From positions 1-64,000 of the forward strand of contig JAFSMW010000059.1 in NCBI GenBank assembly GCA_017447745.1: a DNA stretch of 64,000 nucleotides, in the 5' to 3' direction. A program made the translations under genes and the position numbers. Of the stretch, positions 52,424-62,153 are shown piece by piece. Numbering within the stretch: position 1 is the first letter of the stretch; each line of letters opens with the position of its first letter. The notes under the pieces were generated by a model. It worked only from the letters and a program-made list of their open reading frames with translations, had not been told where the DNA came from and made no database searches. The stretch is from Thermoguttaceae bacterium (GTDB taxonomy: Bacteria > Planctomycetota > Planctomycetia > Pirellulales > Thermoguttaceae).

Positions 52424-52642
52424 TTATTTCCTTTTTGAGGTTTTAGATTTCGTTTTTGGCAATTCTTCTTTTTCTTCTTCCGTCGACGGAATTGGAATAA
52501 CGACTTCTTCCCGAACAACGTTTAAATTTTCGGGAGCTTCAACGCCTAAGCGTACAGATCCTTGAGCAACGCGAACGACAGTTATGGCGATATTATCCCC
52601 TATCAAAATACGTTCGCCAACTTTTCGGGACAATACTAACAT
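52424..52642 (-). CDS. csrA: Carbon storage regulator CsrA
   Basis: A 72-residue RNA-binding regulator. The core MLVLSRKVGERILIGDNIAI carries the first strand with Arg6 and the GERILIG motif, followed by VRLGVEAPENLNVVREEV with the Arg pair used to bind GGA in mRNA leaders. The C-terminal Glu/Lys extension (EEEKEELPKTKSKTSKRK) is longer than in enterics. It represses or stabilises target mRNAs at the ribosome site. It precedes the bPH2 gene in one transcript. Confidence 0.95.
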   Translation of the reverse strand: MLVLSRKVGERILIGDNIAITVVRVAQGSVRLGVEAPENLNVVREEVVIPIPSTEEEKEELPKTKSKTSKRK

Positions 52643-52824
52643 AGCGTTGAGTAAACAAATAAACTTAAGGAATTAAATTTGAAAACGCCAAATTTTCAAA
52701 TTTCATATTATATATACGTAATTCCAAATCAAATTATAACAGCCGATTTCAATTATTTCAATCGGTTAGCATAAAAAACTTGAAAATATTTTAAAAATAA
52801 CAAACTAATAATATTTTTCTGATG

Positions 52825-54456
52825 TTATATTTTATCAGAATTATCTATTTGTTCATCATCAGTAATTTCGTCAACTGAGGTGCCGTCATCGGAAATAGCG
52901 TCTTCTTCGATATAATCGGAGCTGTTATCCGGATCGGCTTTCAGACCGCCAAAAACAACGGTGTCTAAATCGCGAGTAGTTGACTCCGATTCGGATTCGC
53001 CTGAAATAGCAAAGGCGAATTCCTCGTCCTCGGGCTGTTCCACAGGGAATTCTTCCATCATAATTTGCTGGAAGGTTTTGGGGTTGTCGTTGGATTGTTC
53101 AGTTGGAGCGATTGCCTTGTCGATTTCGTTTGTGCGGTCATAGTCTTCCCGTTTGCGGAAATGCACTTTGATGGGCGTTTCGCCAAAAGGCAGATAATCG
53201 CGCAAAATACTGAGCAAATATCGACGATACGGTTCGTCAATCAGAGCCGGGCTATTGCAAAACAGAGCAATTGTCGGCGGCTGAATGGCAACCTGAGTTG
53301 CGTAATAAATTTTCGGACGTCTGTTTTGACGCACAGGCGGAGGATTATGTTCAATCGCAGCGCGCACCAGCTTGTTGAGCGTCGACGTCGAAATTCGCTG
53401 CTGACTCTGCTTAAAAAGCATTTTAGCATGCTGAAGAAGCGGCTTGATGTTTTTACCCGTCTGACCGGTAATAAATGCGATAGGAACGTAAGGCATCGTT
53501 CTGAACGTGCTGCGAAGATAACGTACCCAACGTTCAAAAGGAACGCCTTGCGGAACCAGATCCCATTTATTGACAACAAAAATACAGGGCTTGCACTCTC
53601 GAACGATGTAGTCTGTAAGCTGCTTTTCGACTTTGCTGATACGCTGCATGCAGTCAAAAAACAAAAGGACGACGTCTGCGCGGCGTATGGAGCGCTCTGC
53701 CCGGTGCGTGCCGTAAAAATCTATATTGGTAGTAACGCTTTTTTTGCGGCGAAAGCCTGGCGTGTCAATTGCAATAAACGTTTTCCCATCCAATTCAAAA
53801 GTTACGTCGACGCTGTCTCGGGTTGTACCCGGCACGGAAGAAACAATCATCCGAGGCTCTTGCGCCAGCGTGTTGATAAACGTGCTTTTCCCAACGTTTC
53901 GACGCCCTACAATGGCGATTTTCATGGCATCGTCCTGAATCGGGCTTTCCGTCAGGTCGCTGGGAGGCAGTTTTTCGTAAATGGCTTCAATCAATCGATC
54001 TTTGCCATGGTTATGCATGACGCTGACCGGAATGATTTTCCGTCCAAATTTGTAGAACTCGTCTGCTCCGGCAAGAAGATTGGAATGGTCAATTTTATTG
54101 ACAACCGTCAAAACCGGGATGTCTAAAGGTCGAAGCTTTCGGGAGACCAGTTCATCCAGTGGAGTGATGCCGTCTCTGACGTCGACGACAAACAGGACAA
54201 TACTGGCAGACTCGATCGCAATTGCAATCTGCTTCTCGATGTCGTCCGTAAGATTGTCTTCATCTTTGACGCCCATTCCGCCGGTGTCAATCAGTTCGAT
54301 ATAGCGGTCTTTAATCGGCGTCAAATGACTGACTCGATCGCGGGTTACGCCCGCAGTGGGGTCGACAATGGCAATACGTCTGCCTGCCAGCCAGTTAAAC
54401 AGACTGGATTTTCCGACGTTCGGTCGACCAACGATAGCAATTTTTGGCGCTCCCAT
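52825..54456 (-). CDS. der: Ribosome-assembly GTPase Der (EngA)
   Basis: A 543-residue protein from the ATG at 54456 (the frame opens seven codons earlier at 54477). Two G domains are visible: IVGRPNVGKSSLF with TAGVTRDR and DTGG, and IVGRRNVGKSTFINTLA with DSVDVTF and DTPG; VNKID and VNKWD are the G4 motifs. A KH-like C-terminal domain (about 350-440) follows. It matures the 50S subunit. Der is usually 440-490 residues; about 80 extra C-terminal residues form an acidic Asp/Glu/Ser tail, another acidic-tail case in the same region as scpB. Confidence 0.93.
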   Translation of the reverse strand: MGAPKIAIVGRPNVGKSSLFNWLAGRRIAIVDPTAGVTRDRVSHLTPIKDRYIELIDTGGMGVKDEDNLTDDIEKQIAIAIESASIVLFVVDVRDGITPLDELVSRKLRPLDIPVLTVVNKIDHSNLLAGADEFYKFGRKIIPVSVMHNHGKDRLIEAIYEKLPPSDLTESPIQDDAMKIAIVGRRNVGKSTFINTLAQEPRMIVSSVPGTTRDSVDVTFELDGKTFIAIDTPGFRRKKSVTTNIDFYGTHRAERSIRRADVVLLFFDCMQRISKVEKQLTDYIVRECKPCIFVVNKWDLVPQGVPFERWVRYLRSTFRTMPYVPIAFITGQTGKNIKPLLQHAKMLFKQSQQRISTSTLNKLVRAAIEHNPPPVRQNRRPKIYYATQVAIQPPTIALFCNSPALIDEPYRRYLLSILRDYLPFGETPIKVHFRKREDYDRTNEIDKAIAPTEQSNDNPKTFQQIMMEEFPVEQPEDEEFAFAISGESESESTTRDLDTVVFGGLKADPDNSSDYIEEDAISDDGTSVDEITDDEQIDNSDKI

Positions 54457-54645
54457 AGTTCTATAAGTAAATAGCAATTGGTAAAAAATAATTCCCGCAA
54501 AGCGACTTTCCCGCCTCGCGACCTCATATCTTACTATATATTATATACTTTTTTTTAAGAAATACCAGTAGGGAGCAAAAAATTTTAGAAATATGGGTGC
54601 ACGCAAATTTTTCTTGCGAAAATAGAAAAAATGAGAAGCTGAATC
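54457..54645. other. der leader region, AT-rich
   Basis: No gene seen. A weak -10-like ATTATA (54540-54545, read on the minus strand as TATAAT) might serve der, but no -35 box stands out. Confidence 0.4.
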
Positions 54646-54925
54646 GCGTCTCGAAGAGACGCCATTTCTATAACCGTCGACTTTAGTCTACGGATTGAGA
54701 AACGCTCTATGCTGTCTCCTAATCGAGTCCGTCTCTTTTCTTCCTCTCCCCGGCGTCTACGACGCCGGGGAGAGGAAGAAAAGAGTATTTGTCGATTTCT
54801 TTTTTCGTTATTCTTTAAGTCCGTGGGTTAAAACCCACGGCTAGAAACATTGAACCGCTAACGCGGTTCTATGCGGGCGACACGCCCGCGAACCGGACTC
54901 AACCATCTGCAATCGCCAATCTAAT
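54646..54925 (-). repeat. Composite hairpin module, inverted copy 3
   Basis: GCGTCTC-GAA-GAGACGC (54646-54662), ACCGTCGACTTTAGTCTACGG (about 54674-54694), a perfect 25-bp hairpin (54733-54757 with 54761-54785, loop TAC), CCGTGGGT-TAAA-ACCCACGG (54821-54840), GAACCGC-TAAC-GCGGTTC (54852-54869) and GCGGGCG-ACA-CGCCCGC (54873-54889). It is the 16930-17170 module in reverse orientation. Confidence 0.8.
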
Positions 54926-56119
54926 TTACCGCCGATTATTGAGCTGATCAGCATGGGGTGAAATTGCATTTCCCGGCAGCCAGTTGAGTTTGACAGGCGG
55001 CGCTTGATAGTCAGCGGCGGGAGAAACTCCACTATACGCAGGCGCCGCTTCGTTATACGACGCGGGAGCGATTTCGTTGTACGACGATGTTGACATTTCA
55101 TTCCACGCGCCAGAGGGCTGCGGCATGGGTTCCGTATACGCGGCAACCTGATTTACAGGACGGGGAGCGGCAACGGTCTGATTGTTGACAGTTTCATTAT
55201 AAGAAGCCGCCAAAACTGCATTGGGATGCGCTGTCGACACCGGCGTGCGAAGCAGCAGATTGGGTTCCGGACGAGCTACTCGAGCGTATTGATCGTCCGA
55301 CGCCTGAGTCGAGTACGAATTATTGGATGCGATGCGAACATCCTCTCGCATCAAATCATTGTCGATTGTTGGAAATTGATTTCTAACCCATGCAAGCCAG
55401 ACATTTTGAAAATGGGATACATTCTCGTACCCGTAATACTGCTTCAGAGCGCCGTTCCAGTCGTTGGTTTGAATCCCCCGTTCAACAAAGGCGATATATC
55501 GCTTGCGTCCGCCGCGAGCGATAAGATATTCTGCCGCCGTAAAGCTTTGAGCGTAAAACGGCATAGCGTCCTGCGGATATTCTTTGGCGCTAACCATCGT
55601 TCTGAATGAAATGCCGCGGTTGGTTTGCAGAAAACCAATGAGCATACGACGATATTTTGTTCGCTCGGAAACGTGTTCGACGCTCGTAGCCGCCCCTTCG
55701 TCTACCCATCGTGGAACGGGCTGACGGAATCGACAGGCAAAAATCGTATGCGTAACTTCATGAGGAATAACAGAATCGATAATTCGTTCTGCCGATCCCT
55801 GAATGTTCATGTCCCAATCGAAGACTTCTCCATTGGCGAAAACAAAAGTCGTCGCCCCGCCGGGAGCCAAATTCTCTCCGACGGTTACCTTGACCTGACA
55901 CGGTTTCGCCCAATCGCGCAGCGGAGCCCCGAGCCAGTCGATAGCCTGCTTTCTGCGCTGATATTCAGCCGTCAGAGCAAATTCTCTAGCCAAATCCGGA
56001 TCAGACGTATGGACTACGAAATTCTTGGTTTTATAGACCGCCGCCGACGCCTCAAAACGCGTTGAGAACGTAAGCGCTGTCAAAATCATCAGAAAAAACG
56101 TAAAATGTTTTAAATTCAT
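54926..56119 (-). CDS. Secreted HExxH-motif protein, gluzincin-like
   Basis: A 397-residue exported protein: signal peptide (MNLKHFTFFLMILTALTFST, cleavage after ASA), a peptidase-MA-like domain (about 25-215) with VIPHEVTHTIFACRF (HEVTH, zinc motif, near 142) and a later Glu in WVDEGAATSVEHVS, which is the third ligand of gluzincins. Then a tail rich in Ala, Asn, Tyr and Pro with repeats of ASYNE. The tail lacks domain features. No substrate is apparent. It is alone and ends at the hairpin module. Confidence 0.72.
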   Translation of the reverse strand: MNLKHFTFFLMILTALTFSTRFEASAAVYKTKNFVVHTSDPDLAREFALTAEYQRRKQAIDWLGAPLRDWAKPCQVKVTVGENLAPGGATTFVFANGEVFDWDMNIQGSAERIIDSVIPHEVTHTIFACRFRQPVPRWVDEGAATSVEHVSERTKYRRMLIGFLQTNRGISFRTMVSAKEYPQDAMPFYAQSFTAAEYLIARGGRKRYIAFVERGIQTNDWNGALKQYYGYENVSHFQNVWLAWVRNQFPTIDNDLMREDVRIASNNSYSTQASDDQYARVARPEPNLLLRTPVSTAHPNAVLAASYNETVNNQTVAAPRPVNQVAAYTEPMPQPSGAWNEMSTSSYNEIAPASYNEAAPAYSGVSPAADYQAPPVKLNWLPGNAISPHADQLNNRR

Positions 56120-56566
56120 TTCCGGTTGTATCGTTTGTTTAAACTGTAACGACAGTATAGTCTATTTACCTAATTATGGAAAGAGGAATTCTTACAGAAA
56201 AATCGAAAATTCCAAAGAATTCGATTATTCTGTCCATACAATCATTACAATCGATACAATCGGCATATCAGGACGCCCCAAAATTATTTTTTAAGATATT
56301 TATATCAAGCTAATCTGTTAGTATAAAGTTTTTGTTTCGGAAGATCTTATAACCGTTTCGCTTTAGCCTAAAAAAACGTAAAAAATAAGGCGATATTCTA
56401 CCCAAATAAATAAATATCTGGTATAATATATTGGTAGAGTAATGCAATATATAAAATTGAATATACGTTTAAATCATATATTGGCGAGAAGGTTTTTGAG
56501 AGCGATTGCTTTGCCCTCTCTCATTATAGATACACTCCACAACTTTCTACCCTCAAAAAACGGCAC
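56120..56566. other. AT-rich intergenic region with possible -10 box
   Basis: No gene. TATAAT at 56422-56427 might serve the MacA-like gene, but no -35 is clear and the leader would be about 135 nt. TACAATC units recur at 56240-56262. Confidence 0.4.
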
Positions 56567-58399
56567 ATGTTAGACTTTTTGAAGAAAAACGGACTTAAAT
56601 ATGGTATATACACGATTCTGGTTATAGGAATCGGGTATTTCCTCGTATCGTGGATAGGCTCGGCGTTTTCCTCTTCTGGAGGCGAAGACATCATCGAATA
56701 CACCGCAACCAGAGAAAAATTCGTCAACGAGATTACCGAAAAAGGCGAAGTTTCCAGTTCTGAAAATAAAGAAATTCTCTGCGAAGTTCAAGCCAAGTAT
56801 ACCAGCAACATCACGATTTTAAAAATCATTCCGGAAGGAACTATGGTTAAAAAAGGCGATTGGCTTTGCACTCTGGACAGTTCCAAGCTGGAAGATCAGC
56901 GAGATTCTCAGGAAATCGCTCTCAACAACGCTGAAGCGTCTGTCGTTCAGGCGGAAAGCAATCTCGAAACGGCAAAAATCGCCAAAAAAGAATATCTGGA
57001 AGGGACTTATATTCTCAATGAAACCCAGTACAAGAGTAAAGTTACGGTCGAAGAAGAAGACTTGCGGCGTCTAAAGGAATATAAAGAATACTCTCAAAAG
57101 CTATACGAACGCGGTTACGTTACATCGCTTCAGCTGGAATCAGACGTCTTTGCGGTGGAAAGCGCGCGCCTTGACCTCATCTCCGCTCAAACGCAGCTCA
57201 AAGTTTATCAGGAGTATTCCAAAGCCAAGCAGGTCATTCAGCTTGACAGCGACATCGCCTCGGCGGAAGCCAATCTGGCGGCGAAAAAGCGCGCGCTTGA
57301 GGTTGACAAGCTCAAGATGGCTGAGATTGAAGACCAAATCAAAAAATGTAACATTACCGCGCCGCAGGACGGTCAAGTCGTCTACGCCAACGAATCCAGC
57401 CGACACGGCACCAACGTCGTTATCGAAGAAGGCTTGGCGCTTCGAGAACGTCAGGCGATTATTCGTCTGCCCAACCCGGAAAAGATGCAGGTGGAATGTC
57501 GAATCAACGAAGGCAAAATCTGGATGGTTCGCGTTGGAATGCAAGCTAACATTTTTATTGACTCCATTCCCGACACTGCCATTCCCGCCGAAATTGTCAA
57601 AGTCAACGACTATGCCGAGCCGTCCAACTTCTTTACCGGCAATATCAAGGAATATAAAGTTCGATTAAGAATTATCGATCCGCCAGCAGGAATTCGTTCC
57701 GGACTTACCGCCCAGTGCAAAATCCTTGTCGAATCTCAGGACAACGTTTTGACAGTTCCTGTTCATTGCGTTTTTGAACACGGCGGAAAACATTACTGCA
57801 TTACGCACAAAAACGGCGTCTGGGACAAACGCGAGGTGAAAATCGGTTCCTGCAACGACTTGCAGGTCGTTATTTTGGGCGGTCTGGAAGAAGGCGAAAA
57901 AGTCGTCGCCGGCGCAAACGCCTATAAGAAAAACGTTGATCTGCCTAAGCTGACAGACGCTTTGGAAAGAGCGAAAACCAACTCCGTCGTTTCTCAACGC
58001 GCTACAACGCTTCCTGAAAAGCCGACAGCGCCTGCCGCTCAGGATGGCGAGCGCAGAGGTCCCAGAAACATGCCCAAAATGCCAAGCTGGTGGAAGCCCG
58101 GTATGAGACCGGACGAAATGACCGACGAACAAAAGGCGGAAATGAAGGCGATCTTCCAGAAGATGGGACCGCCCCCGGGCATGAGACGTCCTCGCAAATC
58201 CAAAGACGATCCGTCATTTGGCGTTATGCTGCCAGAAGAGGGAGAGCAAAAGACCGAAAATCAATTCCCAGACGGAGATTTCCCGCCCCCGCCCGATGGT
58301 GGAGATTTCCCGCCTCCGCCGCCGGATGGAGCCGCTCCGCCCCCGCCGCCCTCTGGAGGCGGAGGTGGTCCAGGTCCCGGCGGACCGCCGCCAATGTAA
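56567..58399 (+). CDS. MacA/HlyD-type membrane fusion protein
   Basis: A 610-residue periplasmic adaptor. One membrane helix (about 12-30) anchors it, then a lipoyl/coiled-coil segment (about 60-260, long helical hairpin), a beta-barrel and a membrane-proximal domain (to about 450). LIPEGTMVKKGDWLCTLDSS is the lipoyl-like hinge and NITAPQDGQVVYANE the matching half. The last 130 residues are Pro/Gly-rich and acidic: MPKMPSWWKPGMRPDEMTDE and PPPPPSGGGGGPGPGG. With the ABC ATPase (58597) and permease (62352) it forms a MacAB-like tripartite pump. The start was placed at 56567; no good ribosome site. Confidence 0.85.
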   Translation: MLDFLKKNGLKYGIYTILVIGIGYFLVSWIGSAFSSSGGEDIIEYTATREKFVNEITEKGEVSSSENKEILCEVQAKYTSNITILKIIPEGTMVKKGDWLCTLDSSKLEDQRDSQEIALNNAEASVVQAESNLETAKIAKKEYLEGTYILNETQYKSKVTVEEEDLRRLKEYKEYSQKLYERGYVTSLQLESDVFAVESARLDLISAQTQLKVYQEYSKAKQVIQLDSDIASAEANLAAKKRALEVDKLKMAEIEDQIKKCNITAPQDGQVVYANESSRHGTNVVIEEGLALRERQAIIRLPNPEKMQVECRINEGKIWMVRVGMQANIFIDSIPDTAIPAEIVKVNDYAEPSNFFTGNIKEYKVRLRIIDPPAGIRSGLTAQCKILVESQDNVLTVPVHCVFEHGGKHYCITHKNGVWDKREVKIGSCNDLQVVILGGLEEGEKVVAGANAYKKNVDLPKLTDALERAKTNSVVSQRATTLPEKPTAPAAQDGERRGPRNMPKMPSWWKPGMRPDEMTDEQKAEMKAIFQKMGPPPGMRRPRKSKDDPSFGVMLPEEGEQKTENQFPDGDFPPPPDGGDFPPPPPDGAAPPPPPSGGGGGPGPGGPPPM

Positions 58400-58412
58400 A
58401 TTTTTAGGCAAT

Positions 58413-58559
58413 AAATGGAAGGCGGTAACGAAGCGACCAACAGGAGCGTAGTTACGCAGTTCGCCGAAGGCGAACCAAATAATTTGACCCATCGTTTTGT
58501 TCGCCGTTCCGGCGAATGCGTAATTCCGTTCGCTTCGCTCACTTCATTACCGCCTTTCA
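58413..58559. repeat. Inverted repeat between adaptor and ATPase genes
   Basis: AAATGGAAGGCGGTAACGAAG (58413) is mirrored by CTTCATTACCGCCTTTCAT (58541-58559), and TTCGCCGAAGGCGAACC (about 58462) by GTTCGCCGTTCCGGCG. Related sequence occurs at 5865 and 7576-7643. Confidence 0.6.
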
Positions 58560-58596
58560 TCTTCTCGCAACTCGCAACTCGTTACTCGCAACTCCC

Positions 58597-59283
58597 ATGT
58601 CCGAATACTCAGCTGAAATCATCGACCTTCACAAGCATTACGAGCTGGGCGGCGAAACCGTCCGAGCTCTCAACGGCGTGTCGTTTAAAATCAAACGAGG
58701 CGAATTCGTCGCGATTATGGGCGCCAGCGGTTCGGGAAAAAGTACGCTCTTGAATCTGCTCGGATGTCTTGACCGTCCTACGTCCGGCGTTATCAAACTG
58801 GACGGCGAAGACGTCAGTCAGCTGTCAGACGACCGGCTTTCGGAGATTCGCGCCAGTAAAATCGGGTTTATTTTTCAGTCGTACAACCTTATTCCTCAGC
58901 TGACGGTTCTGGAAAACATCGAAGTCCCTTTGTACTATCAGGGAATTATAAACGCCGAGTCTCAACAGCGATGTCGGGACCTGGCGACCAGAGTTGGTCT
59001 TAGCCAAAGACTTGAACACCGTTCTTTTCAGCTTTCCGGCGGACAGCAGCAGCGCGTCGGCATCGCTCGCAGTTTGATTAACAACCCGGCTTTCCTTCTG
59101 GCAGACGAACCGACCGGCAACCTCGACACCGCCACAACAGAGGAAATCATGAACCTCTTAAAAGAGCTTAACGCCGAGGGCAAAACGATTATCATCGTAA
59201 CTCACGAACCGGAAGTCGGCAACCAGACAAAGAGAATCATCCGCCTCAAAGACGGCGAAATCATAGAAGACACGGGCGCATGA
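58597..59283 (+). CDS. ABC transporter ATPase, LolD/MacB-type
   Basis: A 228-residue ATPase from the ATG at 58597; the frame opens 27 codons earlier in repeat sequence. Walker [17 protein letters not shown], signature [18 protein letters not shown], Walker [14 protein letters not shown] and the H-loop VTHEPE are complete. The short [20 protein letters not shown] (Q loop) is typical of LolD/MacB. It pairs with the adaptor upstream and the permease at 62352. Before its start is a GCAACTC 7-bp repeat. Confidence 0.9.
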   Translation: MSEYSAEIIDLHKHYELGGETVRALNGVSFKIKRGEFVAIMGASGSGKSTLLNLLGCLDRPTSGVIKLDGEDVSQLSDDRLSEIRASKIGFIFQSYNLIPQLTVLENIEVPLYYQGIINAESQQRCRDLATRVGLSQRLEHRSFQLSGGQQQRVGIARSLINNPAFLLADEPTGNLDTATTEEIMNLLKELNAEGKTIIIVTHEPEVGNQTKRIIRLKDGEIIEDTGA

Positions 59284-59329
59284 CAGATCGTCGCAGTCGA
59301 AAAAACAGAGCAAAGCTTATTTATAGTTT

Positions 59330-59364
59330 GGAATGCTTCGTATAATTTGGACGCGAAGCGTTCC
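59330..59364. terminator. Hairpin after ABC ATPase gene
   Basis: GGAATGCTTCG and CGAAGCGTTCC (one G-T wobble) pair over 13 bases. It could end the adaptor-ATPase transcript. Confidence 0.5.
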
Positions 59365-59458
59365 TCTAACCGTCGAACGTTTTTACTTCTTCTTTTGTCT
59401 ATCTTCTCAGGAAAACGTACGTACACTCGCGCCGCAAATGCTTATTTTCCCGCCCTTC

Positions 59459-59487
59459 TTGACAAAGACGCCGTTTTCTATTAGAAT
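59459..59487 (+). promoter_or_regulatory. Promoter of response regulator gene
   Basis: TTGACA at 59459-59464 and TAGAAT at 59482-59487 with an ideal 17-bp spacer. The leader of about 125 nt contains ACTCCTC/ACTCCTA heptamer repeats. Confidence 0.6.
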
Positions 59488-59618
59488 GGAAACTAACTGC
59501 GAGTTGAGAGACAAGTTGTGAGAGAATTTTGTGAGGCGCTTGCGTAACTCCTCACTCCTAATTCCTAACTGCAAAATCGCCGTCTCTCTTTTCGCATTGT
59601 ATAATATTATATACTGTC

Positions 59619-60335
59619 ATGAGCGCTAACATACTGATTATCGAAGACGAATCCCATATCGCCAACGGATTGAAACTCAATCTGGAAGCGGAAGGCTACC
59701 AAACGGACATCGCGGCAGACGGACAGACCGGGCTGGAACTGGTTCAGAATTCCGAAGACGGGTACGATTTACTCGTTCTCGACCTTATGCTGCCTGGAAT
59801 GAGCGGTTATTCCGTTTGCCAGACGCTGCGTCAGCAGGGATACCTCATGCCGATTTTGATTCTTTCCGCCCGAACGCTGCCGGAAGATCGCGCGCGGGGG
59901 TTCGACGTCGGAGCCAATCAGTATTTGACGAAGCCGTTTGATCTGGACGAATTTCTCGCTCGAGTTCGCAACCTGCTGCGGCTTTCTTCAATGCGTCCGG
60001 AACAATCGCAAGACGAAGTCGAGACGTCGTTTACATTCGGTCCCAATTCAGTCAATTTCAAAACCTATGAAGCCTGCGGCGCGTCTGGAAAAACCGTCGT
60101 CCTGACCGTTCTGGAAATGAAACTGCTCCGGTATTTTATCAAACGCCAAGGAGAAATTGTTTCCAGAGAAGAACTTCAGAAAAACGTCTGGGAAATCCCG
60201 GCAGAAATGAACACCCGAGCCGTCGACCAGTTTATTCGCCGACTTCGCAAGATTTTCGAACCCGACCCGGCAAATCCGAAATACTTCGTTACTCTCCGCA
60301 ACATCGGATACCGATTCACGCCTGAATGCGAATAG
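59619..60335 (+). CDS. OmpR/PhoB-type response regulator
   Basis: A 238-residue regulator. Receiver domain: IIEDESH (acidic pocket), DLLVLDLMLPGMSGY (phospho-Asp near 54), ILSARTLP (Thr/Ser position) and LTKPFDLDEF (Lys). The C-terminal winged helix holds LTVLEMKLLRYFIKRQGEIV, AVDQFIRRLRKIFEPDP and YFVTLRNIGYRF, the OmpR DNA-binding signature. No sensor kinase gene flanks it. It is upstream of proC and lies inside the split transporter locus, so it may control that locus. Confidence 0.92.
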   Translation: MSANILIIEDESHIANGLKLNLEAEGYQTDIAADGQTGLELVQNSEDGYDLLVLDLMLPGMSGYSVCQTLRQQGYLMPILILSARTLPEDRARGFDVGANQYLTKPFDLDEFLARVRNLLRLSSMRPEQSQDEVETSFTFGPNSVNFKTYEACGASGKTVVLTVLEMKLLRYFIKRQGEIVSREELQKNVWEIPAEMNTRAVDQFIRRLRKIFEPDPANPKYFVTLRNIGYRFTPECE

Positions 60336-60650
60336 CGGTAAGCATCCTTTATTTTTATTTAACACGAAAAACACAAAATAAACGAAAAATCACGAAAAAT
60401 TAAAAAATAAATTTTAAAAAGCTTTCGTTTTTTTCGCTTCATTCGTGTATTTCGTGTTTAAAAGCTTCGCCGCCTCGCCGCTAATTATCTCAACTTTCTC
60501 TCTTGACAAAAAGTCTTTTTTTTGAAATAAGACGTCTAAACACAAGGCAGTAGGCAATAGGCAGTAGTGAAGCGCTTCGCGCTAACTCCTCCTTCCTCAC
60601 TCCTCACTCCTAACTAACACCCCCATAGTCTTTACAGATAGAGCAAGAAG
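60336..60650. other. Intergenic inverted repeat and heptamers
   Basis: TTAACACGAAAAACACAAAA near 60360 is mirrored by TTCGTGTATTTCGTGTTTAA near 60443-60462, a long imperfect hairpin. GGCAGTA and ACTCCTC 7-bp units follow at 60546-60615. No gene was supported. Confidence 0.6.
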
Positions 60651-61466
60651 ATGAACATTCCCCCTATTGGATTTATCGGAGCCGGTCAGATGGCAACGGC
60701 ATTGGCGAAAGGGTTTATCGGCAGCGGTCTGGTTGACCCGAAAAAGGTTATCGCGTCGGACTCGTACGACATGGCGCGTCGCAGTTTTACTCAGCAAACC
60801 AAAGCGGAAGCGAAGGAACGCAACGCGGACGTCGTCAACCAGTCAACGATTATTATTCTGGCTGTCAAACCGCAGGTTCTGCCGGGCGTTTTGACTGAAA
60901 TCGAACCGCTGATTACCGGGAACCATCTGATTGTTTCGATTTGCGCGGGCGTTCCCTTGAGCGCGATTTCCGCCGGATTGAAAGGAAAGGGACGGCTCAT
61001 TCGCGTCATGCCCAATACGCCGTGCCTGGTTGGACAGGGCGCGATGGCGTACAGCATGGGTCAAAACACGACGACCAACGACGGGCTGCTCATCCAAACG
61101 CTTTTGCAAACCATCGGGCTTGTCTATCAGGTTCCGGAGAAGTCGCTTGACGCCGTTACCGGCTTGTCCGGTTCCGGTCCGGCGTTTGTTTACATGGTTA
61201 TAGAAGCCATGGCGGACGGCGGCGTTCGAGAAGGACTTCCCCGCCCGATTGCCACTGCGTTAGCGGCTCAATGCGTCCTCGGGTCTGCCAGTATGGTTTT
61301 GAAGACGGGCGAACACCCCGGACTGCTCAAAGACAAAGTCTGCTCGCCGGCGGGCACGACCATCGAAGGCGTTGCCGCCCTGGAACGCAACGGAGTCCGA
61401 AACGCCTTTATCCAGGCAGTTCACGCCGCGACCATTCGCTCGCAAGAACTCGGGGGCAAGAAGTAA
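60651..61466 (+). CDS. proC: Pyrroline-5-carboxylate reductase
   Basis: A 271-residue enzyme for the last step of proline synthesis, using NAD(P)H. The dinucleotide loop is GFIGAGQMATALAKGF (near 6-21). The C-terminal dimer and substrate part shows AVTGLSGSGPAFVYMVIEAM and KDKVCSPAGTTIEGVAALE, the ProC signature. It is a complete, typical-length protein. The ATG at 60651 follows an AAGAAG, 4 bases upstream. It is on the same strand as the transporter genes. Confidence 0.95.
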   Translation: MNIPPIGFIGAGQMATALAKGFIGSGLVDPKKVIASDSYDMARRSFTQQTKAEAKERNADVVNQSTIIILAVKPQVLPGVLTEIEPLITGNHLIVSICAGVPLSAISAGLKGKGRLIRVMPNTPCLVGQGAMAYSMGQNTTTNDGLLIQTLLQTIGLVYQVPEKSLDAVTGLSGSGPAFVYMVIEAMADGGVREGLPRPIATALAAQCVLGSASMVLKTGEHPGLLKDKVCSPAGTTIEGVAALERNGVRNAFIQAVHAATIRSQELGGKK

Positions 61467-61604
61467 GGCGAGCCGGGGTGCGTAAGCCCCCGGAACAGCA
61501 AACATAGTTTGCAGTTCGCCGAAGGCGAACCAAAAATCTCCTCACCCCTCACTCCTAATTCCTAACTGGTTAACAACAGATAATACAATTAATAATATAC
61601 CATT
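61467..61604. repeat. GGCGAGCC hairpin repeat and heptamers
   Basis: GGCGAGCCGGGGTGCGTAAG at 61467, then TTCGCCGAAGGCGAACC near 61515 and CTCCTAA 7-bp units. The elements match those near 5892 and 58462. Confidence 0.6.
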
Positions 61605-62105
61605 ATGTCCCTATTCGACAATCCTGAATATAAATGGCGAGAAACGTACTTCGTGTACTATTCTCGAGAAACGGTTCCACAGTTTGAAAAGGCTTTGGGA
61701 AACGTGCGCAAGCGCATTCCCGGCGTCAGCGAAATTGACGTAACTCGCGACGAATCCGGGGCGCTGCAAGCGGTTTCGCTGCTCTTTCCGACCGGGGCAT
61801 CCGGGGTTGACCTGATTTTGACGTCCCCAACGGACGACGCGTCGCCCATAGAGGAAGCCAACAACATGCTGGACGAAATCCCGGACAAGCGGACGGAAAA
61901 AATTCTCAAACGTTCTGATTCCCGCGTCGATATTTTGCATTTTGAAAAGACGATGGAAAAGAAACGCACGTTTGACCTGTTCGGGTCAGAAGACGACGAT
62001 TTGCTGGAAGAATTCGACCCGTCCGGACTGCTCATGCTCATCGATCAGCTGGTTAAAACGTCGCACGGCGTTGCTATTGACCCGCAAACCGGAATTACGC
62101 TGTAA
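61605..62105 (+). CDS. Conserved hypothetical protein
   Basis: A 166-residue cytoplasmic-looking protein. It starts SLFDNPEYKWRETYFVYYSR and has an alpha/beta pattern (FPTGASGVDLILTSPT) and ends SHGVAIDPQTGITL. The middle is acidic (GSEDDDLLEEFDP). I recognise it as a conserved planctomycete-type hypothetical but know of no function. It follows proC by about 140 bp of repeats and precedes the permease gene by 246 bp. A strong hairpin lies 10 bp after its stop. Confidence 0.6.
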   Translation: MSLFDNPEYKWRETYFVYYSRETVPQFEKALGNVRKRIPGVSEIDVTRDESGALQAVSLLFPTGASGVDLILTSPTDDASPIEEANNMLDEIPDKRTEKILKRSDSRVDILHFEKTMEKKRTFDLFGSEDDDLLEEFDPSGLLMLIDQLVKTSHGVAIDPQTGITL

Positions 62106-62114
62106 TAGTCAATC

Positions 62115-62153
62115 TTGGACAATGGAGATAGAATTTTATTCTCCATTGTCCAA
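62115..62153. terminator. Hairpin after hypothetical gene
   Basis: TTGGACAATGGAGA and TCTCCATTGTCCAA pair perfectly (14 bp) over an 11-nt loop. Confidence 0.65.
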
